Shown here in pieces: positions 9,837 through 17,222 of a stretch of 64,000 bases of DNA. A model generated the notes under the pieces. It was not told the origin of the DNA. It saw nothing but the letters and a program-made list of their open reading frames with translations, and made no database searches. The DNA comes from Denitrovibrio sp. (lineage in GTDB: Bacteria > Chrysiogenota > Deferribacteres > Deferribacterales > Geovibrionaceae). The stretch spans positions 262,236-326,235 of the forward strand of contig PKTM01000011.1 in the NCBI GenBank assembly GCA_002869145.1. The letters run 5' to 3'. A program made the position numbers and the translations under genes. Every line of letters starts with the position of its first letter. The first letter of the stretch is position 1.

Positions 9837-9867
9837 AAGATAAAGGGCGGCACAAAGTGTACCGCCC
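9837..9867 (-). terminator. Terminator-like hairpin after dnaK, ahead of dnaJ
   Basis: GGGCGG (9845-9850) pairs with CCGCCC (9862-9867); CAC/GTG extends the stem over a short bulge. In the minus direction it is followed by TTTATCTTTC. It would cut transcription between dnaK and dnaJ, so dnaJ is probably expressed from readthrough at a lower level. Confidence 0.7.
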
Positions 9868-9886
9868 ATGTATTAACTGTTTTTAT

Positions 9887-11821
9887 TTACTTCTTATCCT
9901 CATCGGATACTTCTTCAAACTCAGCATCTACAACATCATCAGCAGGTTTTTCCCCGGAAGCTTCTTCGGCTTGTTCGCCGCCTTCCTGAGCAGCTGCATT
10001 TTCAGCCTGAGCTGTTTTGTAGATCTCTTCTGCCAGTTTGTGAGCTGACTGAGTAAGCTTATCGATAGCAGCTTTGATGGCTTCTGCATCATCGCCTGCA
10101 GATTTTTCTTTAAGCTCTGCAAGTGCTTCCTCGATAGCTTTTTTAGTCTCTTCGTCAACCTTGTCGCCGTGCTCTGTGAGAGATTTCTCAGTGGAGTACA
10201 CAAGTGTGTCAGCCTGATTTTTTGTTTCAACGAGCTCTTTCTTATTCTTGTCCGCTTCTGCATTTACTTCTGCATCTTTAACCATCTTGTCGATCTCTTC
10301 ATCTGAAAGACCGCTGGAAGGTGTGATGCGGATTGACTGCTCTTTGCCTGTGCCCTGATCCTTAGCGGATACATGCAGAATACCGTTCGCATCAATGTCG
10401 AAAGATACTTCGATCTGAGGTATGCCTCTTGGAGCCGAAGGTATTCCGACAAGGTCGAAACGTCCGATAGATTTGTTATCAGCAGACATTTCACGCTCAC
10501 CCTGCAGAACAGAGATGGTAACAGATGTCTGATTGTCAGCGGCAGTTGTGAAAACCTGTGACTGACGTGCAGGGATAGTTGTATTTCTGGTGATGATCTT
10601 TGTCATAACTCCGCCAAGAGTTTCTATACCGAGTGAAAGCGGTGTAACATCAAGCAGGAGTACATCCTTCACATCACCGGAAAGAACGGCACCCTGAATA
10701 GCAGCACCAACTGCAACGACTTCGTCAGGGTTGATGCCTTTGTGAGGGTCTTTGCCGAAAAATTCTTTTACTTTCTTCTGTACAAGAGGCATTCTTGTCA
10801 TACCGCCAACCAGAATCACTTCTTCGATCTGGCTTGCAGAAAGCCCAGCATCTTTCAGAGCTTTTTTACATGGCTCAAGTGATGCGTCTACAAGGTCGCC
10901 TACAAGAGACTCAAACTTGCTTCTGGAAAGCTTTACCACAAGGTGCTTAGGTCCAGAGGCATCAGCAGTGATGAATGGAAGGTTTATCTCTGTGTCGCCG
11001 GTGGATGAAAGCTCATGTTTTGCTTTTTCTGCGGCTTCTTTCAGTCTCTGAAGAGCCATCTTGTCAGATTTCAAATCTACGCCCTGATCTTTCTTAAACT
11101 CATCAATGAGCCACTCAACTATGCGCATGTCAAAGTCGTCACCACCAAGGAATGTATCTCCGTTTGTGGATTTCACTTCAAAAACACCGTCGCCAAGCTC
11201 AAGAATGGAGATATCAAATGTACCGCCACCAAGGTCATAAACAGCTATCTTCTCGTCATTTTTCTTATCCAGTCCATATGCGAGAGCAGCAGCTGTCGGC
11301 TCGTTGATAATACGCTGAACGTTCAGTCCGGCAATCTTTCCAGCGTCTTTTGTTGCCTGACGCTGTGCATCGTTGAAATATGCAGGAACGGTAATAACAG
11401 CCTCTGTGACTGTTTCTCCAAGGTAGTCTTCCGCTGTTGACTTCAGTTTCTGAAGTATCATTGCAGATATCTCCTGCGGAGCGTATTTTTTACCCTTCAC
11501 ATCTACCCAAGCATCGTCGTTGTCAGATGCAACGATTTTGTATGGGAGGATGTCTTTAGCTTTTACAACTTCCTTTGCGCCTATCTTACGACCTATAAGT
11601 CTTTTGATAGAGAAAACTGTGTTTTCCGGATTTGTGATGGCCTGTCTTTTTGCAAGCTGACCAACAAGCTTGTCTGAGTCGGTAAAAGCAACAACTGAAG
11701 GTGTAGTAAGTGTACCTTCAGAGTTAGCAATAACCTTTGGCTTTCCACCCTCCATAATGCTTACGCAAGAGTTTGTGGTTCCAAGGTCAATACCAATTAC
11801 TTTTTTTGATTTTCCAGCCAT
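9887..11821 (-). CDS. dnaK: Chaperone DnaK (Hsp70)
   Basis: ATP-dependent Hsp70 chaperone, 644 residues, the usual size. The nucleotide-binding domain starts [18 protein letters not shown] and has the [31 protein letters not shown] and [11 protein letters not shown] signatures. The linker [17 protein letters not shown] leads to the substrate-binding domain, then a helical lid and an acidic tail ending [17 protein letters not shown]. It works with GrpE and DnaJ, encoded on either side. Control is through the HrcA/CIRCE operator upstream of hrcA; no separate CIRCE was seen in the grpE-dnaK gap, which instead holds a hairpin. Confidence 0.98.
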   Translation of the reverse strand: MAGKSKKVIGIDLGTTNSCVSIMEGGKPKVIANSEGTLTTPSVVAFTDSDKLVGQLAKRQAITNPENTVFSIKRLIGRKIGAKEVVKAKDILPYKIVASDNDDAWVDVKGKKYAPQEISAMILQKLKSTAEDYLGETVTEAVITVPAYFNDAQRQATKDAGKIAGLNVQRIINEPTAAALAYGLDKKNDEKIAVYDLGGGTFDISILELGDGVFEVKSTNGDTFLGGDDFDMRIVEWLIDEFKKDQGVDLKSDKMALQRLKEAAEKAKHELSSTGDTEINLPFITADASGPKHLVVKLSRSKFESLVGDLVDASLEPCKKALKDAGLSASQIEEVILVGGMTRMPLVQKKVKEFFGKDPHKGINPDEVVAVGAAIQGAVLSGDVKDVLLLDVTPLSLGIETLGGVMTKIITRNTTIPARQSQVFTTAADNQTSVTISVLQGEREMSADNKSIGRFDLVGIPSAPRGIPQIEVSFDIDANGILHVSAKDQGTGKEQSIRITPSSGLSDEEIDKMVKDAEVNAEADKNKKELVETKNQADTLVYSTEKSLTEHGDKVDEETKKAIEEALAELKEKSAGDDAEAIKAAIDKLTQSAHKLAEEIYKTAQAENAAAQEGGEQAEEASGEKPADDVVDAEFEEVSDEDKK

Positions 11822-11874
11822 AAAATTCTCTCCTTAATCTATAGTTTTTTTGTTATACCTAATGTTGTCTATGA

Positions 11875-11904
11875 CCTCGTTACAGACAGCTGCCTGTAAT
11901 GAGG
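11875..11904 (-). other. Hairpin in the grpE-dnaK intergenic mRNA
   Basis: An 11-base stem (11875-11885 with 11894-11904, one G-U pair) encloses an eight-base loop. No T tract follows in the minus direction, so it is not an ordinary terminator. Intergenic stems in hrcA-grpE-dnaK messages are known in other bacteria as processing or stability points; that role here is inference. Confidence 0.5.
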
Positions 11905-11917
11905 CTGTTAAAACGCA

Positions 11918-12469
11918 CTAGCGTTTATTTACCTTTACTTTGGAAGGACGTACAACTCTTCCGTGCAGTTTGTAGCCTTTCTGCAGTATCATCAGCACTG
12001 CGTTGTTGTCGTATTTATCGTCACTGTCCACCATAAGAGCTTCGTGAAAAAGAGGGTTAAACTCGTCACCTATGTTCAGCTCTATCTCTTCCAGTCCATT
12101 TTTTTCAAGCACTTCACGCATCTGCTTAAGCGTTATGTCTACGCCCTCTTTGAGCGATTCCACAGGGTTTTCCGTGTTAATGTGCTCTAGGGCTGTTTCG
12201 AAATTGTCCATAACAGGGAAAAGCCCGGCTATGAGATTCAGGTTGGCGAACTTGAGCTTGTCGTCATACTCTTTCACCAGCCTTTTGCGGACGTTTTCCA
12301 GCTCCGCTACTTTACGAAGTTCGTTGTCTTTTGCTTCGTTCATCTGCTCAAGCAGACGCATATTTTGCTCCTGAAGAAGCTCTATGGGGTCTTTTTCTTC
12401 TGTCTCAAGATTTTCTTCCTCTAAGTTTTGGGAATCAGTTTCACGGTTTTCGCCTTTTTTCTCTTCCAT
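11918..12469 (-). CDS. grpE: Nucleotide exchange factor GrpE
   Basis: Exchange factor for DnaK, 183 residues. An acidic, disordered N-terminus (about 1-35) leads into a long coiled coil (LLEQMNEAKDNELRKVAELENVRKRL) and a C-terminal beta domain with the GrpE block FNPLFHEALMVDSD and a final GYKLHGRVVRPSKVKV. Length and architecture are normal. It starts eight bases after the hrcA stop, in the same operon. Confidence 0.96.
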   Translation of the reverse strand: MEEKKGENRETDSQNLEEENLETEEKDPIELLQEQNMRLLEQMNEAKDNELRKVAELENVRKRLVKEYDDKLKFANLNLIAGLFPVMDNFETALEHINTENPVESLKEGVDITLKQMREVLEKNGLEEIELNIGDEFNPLFHEALMVDSDDKYDNNAVLMILQKGYKLHGRVVRPSKVKVNKR

Positions 12470-12477
12470 CTATATCC

Positions 12478-13518
12478 TCACTTATGCTCTAAAAATTTTC
12501 CTAAAATGTCAGATACTATGTCTGCGGAACAGTCCACAACAGAAACAACGTCAGAATATTTCATGCGTTTAGGGCCGATAATGCCAAGCATTCCGACAAC
12601 GTTTCCACCTCTGTTGTATGTTTTGGTCACAAGGCCTAGTTCGGATATCTCCTCTCTGCCTATCTCTGCACCAACAAATATATTTACACCCTTATCATTC
12701 TGGCATTTATCCAGAACATCAAAGATGAATTTTTTCTCTTCAAACGTGCCAAGCAGCCCTTTCAGTCTCGATACATCAGAAAACTCCGGAAGGTCGAGAA
12801 TGCCGGAAGTACTGCTGACGATAATGTCTGAATCTTCTGAGCTTTTTTCAAACACCGCATCCGCCATAGAGGAGACTCTGCTGAAAAGATGATCCATCTT
12901 TCTTTTGTCATCCTTCATCTCTTCCACTATTTCATTTTTCAAATCCATAAGAGACTTGTTTGCAAAGTTGTGGTTCAGGTAGTTACTGACCTGTGTAAGG
13001 TCAGAATCTGTAGTGTCTGGCTGAATGTTGATCATAACGTTATGCACGATACCAGTTTTTGCCACAACAACTGCAAGCACAGTGTTTACGTTCAATCTAA
13101 CAAATTCTATATGTTTCAAAAGCATTGTGTTCAGCTTCGGTGAGATAACAAATCCGACAGACCTGGTAAGTTTTCCAAGATTATCACTCACTTTTTTCAG
13201 CACACCACTTATGTTGTCTGCTGTACAGGATTCTTTAAGGCTCTTTATTATTGTTTCTTTGTCAGCGTCAAAAGTTACAAGCTTGTCTATGTAATATCTG
13301 TATCCTTCGTCTGAAGGTATGCGCCCGGATGATGTGTGTGGCTGCATTATGTAGCCTTTGTCCTCCAGATCGCTCATGATATTTCTTATGGACGCAGCAC
13401 CAAGTTTTAACGGACCTGACTTTGATATATATCGAGATCCTACAGGCTCGTTATTCTGTACAAACTCTTCAATAATTGTTTTGAGGACTATCTCCTCTCT
13501 TTCGTTGAGAAAGCTCAT
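12478..13518 (-). CDS. hrcA: Heat-inducible transcription repressor HrcA
   Basis: Repressor of class I heat-shock genes that binds CIRCE and is kept active by GroEL in other bacteria. 346 residues: an N-terminal winged helix (about 1-75, with VGSRYISKSGPLKLGAASIRNIMSDLEDKG), then a GAF-like and dimerisation region ending in GPKRMKYSDVVSVVDC. It is the first gene of hrcA-grpE-dnaK-dnaJ. A CIRCE element lies 51-77 bases upstream of its start, just inside a strong promoter, so the operon should be autoregulated. Confidence 0.97.
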   Translation of the reverse strand: MSFLNEREEIVLKTIIEEFVQNNEPVGSRYISKSGPLKLGAASIRNIMSDLEDKGYIMQPHTSSGRIPSDEGYRYYIDKLVTFDADKETIIKSLKESCTADNISGVLKKVSDNLGKLTRSVGFVISPKLNTMLLKHIEFVRLNVNTVLAVVVAKTGIVHNVMINIQPDTTDSDLTQVSNYLNHNFANKSLMDLKNEIVEEMKDDKRKMDHLFSRVSSMADAVFEKSSEDSDIIVSSTSGILDLPEFSDVSRLKGLLGTFEEKKFIFDVLDKCQNDKGVNIFVGAEIGREEISELGLVTKTYNRGGNVVGMLGIIGPKRMKYSDVVSVVDCSADIVSDILGKFLEHK

Positions 13519-13568
13519 ATACTGTATCCGTTAATTTGTAAGCACCTTAAGGTGATCATTTCGTATTA

Positions 13569-13595
13569 TTAGCACTCTGGTGTGACGAGTGCCAA
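13569..13595 (-). promoter_or_regulatory. CIRCE operator (HrcA binding site)
   Basis: TTAGCACTC (13569-13577), nine-base spacer, GAGTGCCAA (13587-13595). It matches the consensus TTAGCACTC-N9-GAGTGCTAA at all positions but one. It starts eight bases after the -10 box of the promoter, an ideal position for repression of transcription initiation. Confidence 0.96.
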
Positions 13596-13602
13596 CAATG
13601 AT

Positions 13603-13631
13603 AGAATAAGAATTGAGTCGGTTAGTGTCAA
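13603..13631 (-). promoter_or_regulatory. Sigma-70 promoter of the hrcA operon
   Basis: On the minus strand TTGACA (13626-13631), 17-base spacer, TATTCT (13603-13608). The consensus -35 box and optimal spacing indicate housekeeping-sigma control with HrcA repression, and not a sigma-32 promoter. Confidence 0.88.
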
Positions 13632-13665
13632 GGATTTTTTCAACAAGTTTTTCTATGAAGTGATA

Positions 13666-14487
13666 TTAGACGGAAGCAATTATATCTCCAACCGTTTCAA
13701 AGGCTTGAAGAGCACCCATCTCCATAAAGATATCAGGCGGGCAGACTCTTGTGCATGACTGGTCAGGGTTTATTGTGACAACTTTGGAACCGCTGCTCTG
13801 AAGTTTTCTGGCTATGTAGTCGTTTGTAGGTATTTCGCTGCTGGAACCTACAAGAAATACGATATCCGGAACAGGGGTGTCTTCAAGAAAAGCCTGAAAA
13901 TTATGGTACTGATGCATATGGTCAACATATTCCCAGTCACCGAACATCAGCACGTTTGGTCTGATAAGCGAGCCGCATTCCGGGCAGTAGGGCATCTTGG
14001 TTGCGGTCATTGTTTCGTAGTCCAGATCGCAGTAAGGAACGTCATCGTTCTCCTGATACATAAAATTACAGCTCATACCCTGCATGCACTGGATACGCCA
14101 TATGGATCCGTGTACCTCTGTCACTTTTGTTTTATCCAGACCGGAAATAAGATGGTAACCGTCTGTGTTTGTGGTGTGCACAAATGCGCTGTCGAAGTAT
14201 TTGTTAATCAACCTGTTTATAATGTTGTAGCCTTCGTGGGGAGAGTTTTCTCTGGCATTGCGCCTGCGCCACTCATAAAACGCCCAGCTGTGGTGTGCCT
14301 GAGTGCGGAAAGATTGCGGTGAGGCCAGCTGTTGAGGCAGAAGCCCTTTATCCCTGAATACTGGGAAATTTCTCCAGTACCCTTCACGGTCTCTGAAAGT
14401 AGGGATGCCTGAGTCTGCGCTCATACCTGCGCTGGTTAGAAAAAGAGATGTTCTGGATTTGCTCAGCAGCCGTTTTAAATCTTCCAT
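13666..14487 (-). CDS. Sir2 (sirtuin) family protein, divergent motifs
   Basis: 273 residues with the Sir2 order of motifs: TSAGMSADSGIPTFRD (GAG changed to SAG), TTNTDGYH in place of TQNxDxLH, EVHGS with the catalytic histidine, zinc ligands CMQGMSC (five residues between the cysteines instead of the usual two) and CPECG, then RPNVLMFGD. It is probably an NAD-dependent deacylase or related ADP-ribosyl-chemistry enzyme. The Gln-to-Thr and Glu-to-Asp changes make the exact activity uncertain. A perfect TATAAT (14511-14516, minus) and a GGAGGGA ribosome site precede ATG. It stands alone, 35 bases from the hrcA promoter. Confidence 0.82.
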   Translation of the reverse strand: MEDLKRLLSKSRTSLFLTSAGMSADSGIPTFRDREGYWRNFPVFRDKGLLPQQLASPQSFRTQAHHSWAFYEWRRRNARENSPHEGYNIINRLINKYFDSAFVHTTNTDGYHLISGLDKTKVTEVHGSIWRIQCMQGMSCNFMYQENDDVPYCDLDYETMTATKMPYCPECGSLIRPNVLMFGDWEYVDHMHQYHNFQAFLEDTPVPDIVFLVGSSSEIPTNDYIARKLQSSGSKVVTINPDQSCTRVCPPDIFMEMGALQAFETVGDIIASV

Positions 14488-14531
14488 AGTTCCCTCCGCA
14501 TTATTAATGAATTATAACATAAAATAATTTT

Positions 14532-14571
14532 AGACGAAAAAAAGAGGCACATACTTGCATATATGTGCCTC
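14532..14571 (-). terminator. Rho-independent terminator after the DUF2917 gene
   Basis: GAGGCACATA (14544-14553) pairs perfectly with TATGTGCCTC (14562-14571). In the minus direction it runs into a run of seven T. It ends the short DUF2917 transcript before the Sir2-like gene. Confidence 0.9.
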
Positions 14572-14610
14572 ACTTTACGTTTGAAAAACAGGGAAGTCCC
14601 TGAGAATATT

Positions 14611-14871
14611 TTAGTTTTGCAAAGCTTGCTGTTTGAATTCCTGCGAAGTTTTGCTGCATATCTCTATTTCACTTTCAGAGAGAGCTTCGATGACTATTGC
14701 TGATTTTGAGATGACAGAGATGCTTTGCCCTGCTTTTAAGATCAAATCAGAAAAGCCTTTGCCGGCTGTTATCCAAACTGATCCTTTTGAGCAGGATATG
14801 TTTGTGTATTTACTGCCGGAGATACTTTGTATCTCGAAACGGTTAAGCCTGATATTTCCTCTCTCAAACAT
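14611..14871 (-). CDS. DUF2917 domain-containing small protein
   Basis: 86 residues, probably cytoplasmic, a single compact beta domain. The line GSVWITAGKGFSDLILKAG followed by QSISVISKSAIVIEAL fits DUF2917 (small cupin-like fold, function unknown). It is divergent from the MocR-type regulator, whose start is 102 bases away. DUF2917 genes are often found beside such regulators in other genomes, so control by that neighbour is a reasonable inference. It has its own terminator. Confidence 0.75.
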   Translation of the reverse strand: MFERGNIRLNRFEIQSISGSKYTNISCSKGSVWITAGKGFSDLILKAGQSISVISKSAIVIEALSESEIEICSKTSQEFKQQALQN

Positions 14872-14923
14872 AGGAGCACCTCTTATTAATATTGTGATTG
14901 TAATATATGACCTAAACAGTTAC

Positions 14924-14962
14924 CATAACAGATACAGAAAACATAAAATGTTTACATAACAG
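14924..14962. promoter_or_regulatory. Direct repeat CATAACAG x2 in the divergent MocR/DUF2917 gap
   Basis: CATAACAG occurs at 14924-14931 and 14955-14962, 31 bases (about three turns) apart on the same strand; a related CTAAACAG ends at 14919. Paired direct repeats are the usual operator form for MocR-type regulators, so this is a candidate self-regulated site. Confidence 0.35.
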
Positions 14963-14973
14963 TTGGAGTGCTT

Positions 14974-16404
14974 ATGACGAAGCTGAAACAAGACTATAAG
15001 TTTCGACAGATAATGGATGTCATTGTCAACATGATAAAAAACGAGATACTATCGCCCGGAGACAAGGTTCCGTCACTTCGTAAAATGAGCGAAGATCAGG
15101 GAGTTAGCATATCAACTGTTATGCAAGCATACATGGAGCTGGAGTCTGTGGGGATGATAGAGGCCAGACCTCAGTCTGGATTTTATATATCCAAAGCGGA
15201 TATAGGCCCAAGAGAGCAGATAACCAGAACAAAGCCGAGTCAGGAACCTGTGCAGGTAACCAAAAGCGAGCATGTCACCACTATTCTGGAGGCTATGATA
15301 GACCCGGATGTTATACCCCTTGGCTGTGCCATACCGTCATCTGATCTGCTTCCGCATAAAGAACTTACTAATATTATGAAGAAAGTGCTGAATATGGAGA
15401 ATACGGATCTGATGGAGTACGGAGACACTCAGGGCGCAAAATTTTTCCGACAGCAGATAGCCTACTACATGAACATGAACGGGAATTCCGTACATGCAGA
15501 CAACATTATTGCAACAAACGGCGCCGCAGAGGGGATGTCTCTCGCACTTCGTGCACTTACCAGCCCCGGTGATCTTGTGCTTATGGAGTCCCCAAGCTAT
15601 TTCGGTTTTATGCACCTGCTTGAAACCAGCAAAGTTTTCGCAATGGAACTGCCCACTTGCCCGGAGGATGGCGTGGATATAGACGACCTTTATCAGGCAT
15701 GTAAAAGATATGGAGTGAAGGCATTTCTTACACAGCCGAATTTTGGCAATCCGCTTGGGCACAGCTACCCTGAAGAGGCTAAAAAGGAGATAGTGGATAT
15801 TTGCAGCAGGTTTAACGTGCCTATAATCGAAGACGATATAAATGGTGATTTCGCTCTGTACGGTAAGCGGGGAAGTAATCTGAAAAAATACGATAAAGAC
15901 GGCAACGTAATACACATCTCCTCATTTTCCAAAACACTCTCGTCAGGGATGCGAATAGGCTGGCTTGAGGCGGGGAGATATTTTGATAAAATAATGAAAC
16001 AAAAAATAGCAAGCTCACTCGCTTCCAATGTGATAACCCAGCTTACCTTTGCGCACTATTTGGCGTCAGGCAAATACCCCAGACATCTTAGAAAGCTGAA
16101 CAACTCAATAAAGCACCATGTTGAATCCTACACACTGAAAGTGCTGAAATATTTCCCTGAAGGCACAAGAGTTTCCGCTCCTGATGGGGGGTTTGTCCTT
16201 TGGGTGGAGCTTCCAGAGCATATAGATACTAATGATATATTTCATGAGGCGCTGTCGAATAAAATATCCTTTACACCCGGAAGTATCTTTTCCACTCAGG
16301 AGAAATACAATAACTGTATGCGGCTGAACTGCGGGTATCCACTGGATGAACGAATAGAGAAGGGGATAGCAAAACTTGGAGAGCTCTGCAGGGCTAAAGT
16401 GTGA
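14974..16404 (+). CDS. MocR-type transcriptional regulator (GntR wHTH-aminotransferase fusion)
   Basis: About 476 residues. Residues about 1-75 are a GntR winged helix (LSPGDKVPSLRKMSEDQGVS, then TVMQAYMELESVGMIEARPQSGFY). Residues about 110-470 are a fold-type I aminotransferase domain with the PLP lysine at Lys320 in SSFSKTLSSGMRIGW, plus TQPNFGNPLG and EDDINGDF. GTG 14968 would add two residues; ATG 14974 has GGAG five bases upstream and is preferred. Such proteins bind PLP or an amino-compound adduct as effector. Targets are unknown, the divergent DUF2917 gene being the obvious candidate. Its 3' end overlaps murI tail-to-tail by 11 bases. Confidence 0.92.
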   Translation: MTKLKQDYKFRQIMDVIVNMIKNEILSPGDKVPSLRKMSEDQGVSISTVMQAYMELESVGMIEARPQSGFYISKADIGPREQITRTKPSQEPVQVTKSEHVTTILEAMIDPDVIPLGCAIPSSDLLPHKELTNIMKKVLNMENTDLMEYGDTQGAKFFRQQIAYYMNMNGNSVHADNIIATNGAAEGMSLALRALTSPGDLVLMESPSYFGFMHLLETSKVFAMELPTCPEDGVDIDDLYQACKRYGVKAFLTQPNFGNPLGHSYPEEAKKEIVDICSRFNVPIIEDDINGDFALYGKRGSNLKKYDKDGNVIHISSFSKTLSSGMRIGWLEAGRYFDKIMKQKIASSLASNVITQLTFAHYLASGKYPRHLRKLNNSIKHHVESYTLKVLKYFPEGTRVSAPDGGFVLWVELPEHIDTNDIFHEALSNKISFTPGSIFSTQEKYNNCMRLNCGYPLDERIEKGIAKLGELCRAKV

Positions 16405-17158
16405 CCTTTTTAGAAGCAAGTCCACCGGCCAGAACATTTTTCAGAGTTTCAAATGCGGGAGATTCGTCTGTGAGATAAATTTCTCTGATGCCGTTTTGAA
16501 GTGTATCAACTGAAAGCTCTTCAATGCATGCTATGATAGCCTCAGAAGAATCAACTATGCTTACATGGGGATATATCTTTGATATGACTCCTTTCAGCAG
16601 AGGGTAATGTGTGCAGCCTAGTATAAGCGTATCCACACCTTTGTTTATAAGCTCATCCAGATAATGTTTTACAACATTTTCTGCTATTTCAGTCTCTATG
16701 AGCATCTCTTCCACTATGGGCACAAACAAAGGGCAAGCTGTTTGCTGAATACTTATTCCCGGCGAAAGAGCCTGAAGAGCTTTTACGTATGACTGGCTTC
16801 TGATGGTGGCTCTAGTTCCTATGATGCCTATTTTTCTGTTTGCAGACAACATAAAGGCGCTTTTTGCACCCGGCTCCACAACCCCTATGACATTCACGCC
16901 GAACTTCTCTCTGATGTTGTCTATAGCATAAGAAGAGGCGGTGTTGCACGCGACTATTATTGTGTCTATGTCAAAGTTTTCCACAAGGAACTGTGCGCAT
17001 TGAAGGCTGTATTTTATCACAGTCTCCTGAGATCTGCTTCCGTAAGGCACTCTTGCAGTGTCGCCAAGATAGTGTATATCCGCTTTAGGGAAGTGCTCGC
17101 TGATGGTTTTGTATACTGTAAGTCCGCCTACGCCGGAGTCGAAAATGCCGATAGCCAA
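16394..17158 (-). CDS. murI: Glutamate racemase
   Basis: Makes D-glutamate for peptidoglycan, cytoplasmic, 254 residues. Both catalytic cysteines are present: Cys71 in ACNTAS and the second in GCTHYPLL (about 182); Asp7 and Ser8 lie in IFDSGVGGL. The end overlaps the convergent MocR gene by 11 bases. No other cell-wall gene is near. Confidence 0.97.
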   Translation of the reverse strand: MAIGIFDSGVGGLTVYKTISEHFPKADIHYLGDTARVPYGSRSQETVIKYSLQCAQFLVENFDIDTIIVACNTASSYAIDNIREKFGVNVIGVVEPGAKSAFMLSANRKIGIIGTRATIRSQSYVKALQALSPGISIQQTACPLFVPIVEEMLIETEIAENVVKHYLDELINKGVDTLILGCTHYPLLKGVISKIYPHVSIVDSSEAIIACIEELSVDTLQNGIREIYLTDESPAFETLKNVLAGGLASKKVTL

Positions 17159-17222
17159 TTTTGTAACCTCGTGTGATATAGCATGGGATAATAGCTTCTA
17201 TGGAATATGTTTTCAATAGCGA

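Noticed and set aside
15337-15915. Antisense frame of 192 codons opposite the MocR gene
   Set aside because: Shadow of a well-supported gene, rich in Cys/His without pattern and without a ribosome site.
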